NCBI GenBank assembly: GCA_946965045.2
Contig: OX337229.1
Location: 5,580,001-5,644,000, forward strand
Length of the DNA: 64,000 nt
Reading direction: 5' to 3'
Origin: Epithemia pelagica
Taxonomy: Eukaryota; Bacillariophyta; Bacillariophyceae; Surirellales; Surirellaceae
Shown here in pieces: positions 60,611 to 64,000 of the stretch. The first letter of the stretch is position 1, and every line of letters starts with the position of its first letter. The notes under the pieces were generated by a model. The model did no database searches. It saw nothing but the letters and a program-made list of their open reading frames with translations, and was not told the origin of the DNA. A program made the position numbers and the translations under genes.

Positions 60611-63600
60611 AAGCACTCTTGCAACAACAACAACAACAAGCCCAAAAAAATTCAGTCACTCGACCAAACGCACTTCCACAAGCGGCGCCCGCCGCAGCGC
60701 AACCCACACAACCTCAATTGGCACAACAGCAACAACAACAAGCCACCGCACAAGCACAACAATTGCCCAAGGTTCCACAGCCGCTCTTGCAGCAACAACA
60801 GCAGCAACAACCAGCAATGGCTTCGTTGGGCGCAGGTCTTGCGGCTGCTACCACACAGCAACCACGGCCACTGGCAGCCGCGCAACAACAGCAGCAGCAG
60901 CAACAAATGGCCATGCCCACAGCGGCCGCGGCTCCCGTGGCAGCCGCGCAACCACCACAACCGGCCAATGGACAACGCATGGTCAACATGTCGGACATTA
61001 ACCCGATCATGGCACAACAAGCACCGGCACCTGCGGCCTTGCCCAATTTGAATTATGGGGCGGCACCAGCGGCAACGGCCGCAGTACCACCAACCTTGAA
61101 TGGGGGCACTGGACTGGCCGGAGCTCCTGCCAATGGGACTGGAGGCCGACAAACGTCGGATCGGCAACAAGTCTTGAGGCATCAACAACAACGGTTACTC
61201 TTGTTACGGCATGCGGCCAAATGTCAACACGAAGATGGCCGGTGTCCGGTGACACCCCATTGTGCTGGCATGAAGCGATTGTGGAAACACATTGCCGAAT
61301 GCAAAAATCAAAAATGTCTGGTGCCGCATTGTGTCAGTTCGCGTTATGTCCTGAGCCATTATCATCGATGCAAAGATGTGCGATGTCCAGTTTGTGGACC
61401 GGTGCGAGAAGCCATTCATCGAAGTCACGAGAAACAAAAGCAAGTCTTGGCGCTCCGACAACGACATCAACAAGTGGTGCAGCAGCAGCAGCAACAACAA
61501 CAACAACAACAACAAGCGCAGCAGCAAGCACCACAACCGGCTGCTCCCACGGCAGACGCCTCAACGTCCAAGGCAGTCCTGGCACCGACCGTCACTTCGG
61601 TGGTGAATCCGGCCGCACCGACCATGCCGGTAGCGTCCACGGCCTCGGCTGGAGTGGCACCCACATCCGCACTGTCGGCGACAGCAGCCGCCGATCGACC
61701 CACCAAGCGGCCAAAAACCACGTCCAGTGGAGCTGCCGTGGTTCCACCCTTTACTCTCAAACAACAACAACCACAACAACCTGCACCCTTGGCATCATCG
61801 TCAACGGCGCAACTGGCGGCGGCAACTCGAGGTGTCGTGACACCGGCCGCCGTTCCTTCTGTGGGAGGGCCCTTGGCCGTGCCCAGTCAGGTACGAGCCA
61901 CACCGGCCGCTGCCACGGGTGTCTCGGTATCGGGACGTCAAGTCGTCATGCCCAAATTGTCCGGTCCCAAACCACAAGAAGATCATACTCTTATTAATTG
62001 CTTTACACTGGATCAAATTGAAACGCACATTAATTCCCTCAGTAATGGACTACAATTATCTCCCCAACGACTCAAGGCCAAGTGTCTCGAAGTCCTCAAA
62101 GTACTCCAGTCGCACCAACATGCCTGGGTGTTTAACACACCAGTCGATCCGGTCGAATTGAACCTGCCCGACTATTTTGAAGTGATCAAGAAACCCATGG
62201 ATCTCGGAACGATCCGGAAGAAACTGGACAATGGCGTTTATCACCGGCTCGAGGAATTTGAAGAACATGTCTTGCTCACCTTTGACAATGCCATGCTCTA
62301 CAATCCCGAAGGTACCGTGGTCTACAACATGGCCAAGGACATGAAGGCCAAATTCCAGGAGGACTACAAGACTTTGTTGGATCAATTAGAGGCGGAAGAA
62401 GACGTGAAACGGAAGAATGGCGAAGCCTGTTTTTTGTGTGGCTGTGAAAAACTCTTGTTTGAGCCGCCCGTCTTTTATTGCAATGGCATGAACTGTCCCT
62501 CCAAACGGATCCGGCGAAACAGCTATTATTACGTCGGTGGGAACAACCAATATCATTGGTGTCATCAGTGTTTCCAAGAACTACGGGACAATACCACGAT
62601 TGATCTGGGTGATATCTCGATCAAAAAGGAAAGTTTGACCAAAAAGAAAAATGATGAGGTTCACGAGGAGAGCTGGGTGCAATGCGACCGGTGTGAACGG
62701 TGGGTCCATCAAATTTGTGCTCTTTTCAACACACGGCAAAACAAGGATCAACGGTCCGAGTATGCCTGTCCGCGCTGTACCATTGACGACCGAAGAAAGA
62801 AGAATCAAACCGAAGGAACCTCCTCGACCCCCATGGCCGACGACCTTCCTCGGACCAAACTTTCCGAGTATCTCGAAAACCACGTGCGGGAAAAGGTGGA
62901 CCATTTTTTGGATGAAAAAGCCAAGGAAAAGGCCGAGACGGATCATGTGACGGTCCAAGAAGCCCGGAAGAAGATTGAAATGGGCGGAGCCATCACAATA
63001 CGTCAAGTCACATCCATGGACCGGAAACTCGAAGTCCGAGAACGCATGAAGAAGCGCTACTCCTTCAAGAATTATCCAGACGAATTCTCCTTCCGGTGCA
63101 AATGCATTGTGGTCTTTCAAAATCTGGACGGTGTGGATGTCATTTTGTTTGGTCTTTACGTGTATGAGCACGACGAATCCAACCCGGAACCCAATAAGCG
63201 AGCCGTGTACATTTCCTATCTCGACAGTGTACATTTCATGAGACCACGGCAGATGAGAACCTTTATCTACCACGAAATTTTGATTTCCTACTTGGATTAT
63301 GTTCGACGGCGCGGTTTCAAGAGTGCCCATATCTGGGCTTGTCCGCCGCTAAAGGGGGATGATTATATCTTGTACGCCAAGCCAGAGGACCAGAAAACAC
63401 CCAAGGATGAACGTCTTCGTCAATGGTACTTGGATATGTTGATTGAGAGCCAGAGACGAGGGATTGTCGGCAAGGTCACCAATATGTATGACCTGTATTT
63501 TTCCAACGAGAAGTTTGACGCCACGATTGTACCATATATGGATGGTGACTATTTCCCGGCCGAAGTCGAGAATATTATAAAGGATATTGAAGAAGGCAAG

Positions 63601-64000
63601 TCAGGAAAGAAGAAGGATGCGGGTGGAAAGAAGAAAAAGGGTGACAAACAGAAGAAAAAGAAATCTGGACGATCAGGCACGCGATCTGCCGGCTTGGATG
63701 AAGAATCCTTCAAGGCCAGTGGGTTAGAGACACCAGGTGCCGACCAAAAGAGTCTTGAAGATGGGGCCCGTGATTTTGTCATGGTGAAACTGGGAGAAAC
63801 CATTCAACCAATGAAAGAAAGTTTTATTGTTGCTTTCCTGGCATGCGAAGGTGCCTCCGAGGAGACTATGGAAGTACCGGAAGATATTCGAGCGTACAGA
63901 GAAGCCAACAACATTGATTGGAAGCTTCCCCCGTCGGAAAAATCAGAGTCTGCAAACGAAAATACCTCCTCAGCGACTCCCATGGAAACGGAGGCTACAC
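60025..64000 (+). CDS. CBP/p300-type histone acetyltransferase (3' partial)
   Basis: Open from ATG 60025 to the window edge, 1,325 codons without a stop. Domains in order: a KIX-like helical domain (about 103-175, [18 protein letters not shown]...KRLEESLY); Gln-rich linkers; TAZ-type zinc finger (about 385-465, [28 protein letters not shown]-like ends); bromodomain (about 685-785, [25 protein letters not shown]); Cys-rich RING/PHD region (about 805-920, [15 protein letters not shown]); and the KAT11 catalytic domain (about 990-1190, [50 protein letters not shown]). A Lys-rich tail follows. Nuclear transcriptional co-activator that acetylates histones using acetyl-CoA. A ZZ and second TAZ domain may lie beyond the edge. 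Confidence 0.93.

Overview
The window is nuclear DNA from a photosynthetic stramenopile, almost certainly a diatom and probably a pennate one. Plastid proteins carry signal peptides ending in the diatom ASAF-type motif (SASA|FAP in PsbO, AAA|FSQ in PsbQ', CRA|FTS in TyrRS). Introns are short (46-150 bp class) with GT/AG ends. Copia-like retrotransposons of the kind abundant in diatoms are present, and multi-domain eukaryotic regulators (CBP/p300-type acetyltransferase, helicase-associated-domain protein, kinase) sit between them.

Layout. 1-6,530: ordinary compact gene space: the tail of an unknown membrane protein, a small plastid/secretory membrane protein, psbO, a V-ATPase Voa1/Ac45-like protein, psbQ' and a mitochondrial ribosomal protein bL32. 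6,528-9,063: a seven-exon GLUT-type sugar transporter on the minus strand. 8,737-25,026: an amplified region. The 5' end of the transporter plus its head-to-head promoter and the leader of the divergent gene occur four times (A-D). A and B drive two broken copies of a large P-loop NTPase/PD-(D/E)XK nuclease-like gene (Crinkler/RHS-like). C is a stump. D drives an intact Tic20-like plastid translocon gene. Copy B is interrupted by a 740-bp insertion that contains a long foldback. Between C and D lie three poorly known genes. 25,877-31,386: a small coiled-coil ORF, a protein kinase and an organellar tyrosyl-tRNA synthetase.

31,600-58,500: three paralogous Kelch-repeat/coiled-coil genes, each with duplicated flanks. 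Copy 2 is intact. Copies 1 and 3 are each interrupted in the first exon by a different, complete, very young Ty1/copia element (identical LTRs in element 1; one mismatch over 480 bp seen in element 2). Element 1 has an extra ORF before gag-pol, a pol frame that ends inside the 3' LTR, and a primer-binding site complementary to its own predicted RNA 5' end. Element 2 separates gag and pol by one in-frame UGA in a CAR-YYA leaky context, with a GC hairpin 8 nt downstream. Between the Kelch copies are a helicase-associated-domain gene, a plastid-targeted unknown and another unknown. 60,025-64,000: the N-terminal 1,325 codons of a KIX-TAZ-bromo-PHD-HAT acetyltransferase that runs off the window.

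The strongest leads are the two unusual retrotransposon expression/priming arrangements and the promoter-leader amplification that appears to have placed an NTPase-nuclease gene behind the same leader as Tic20. All calls come from reading the sequence alone, without database searches.
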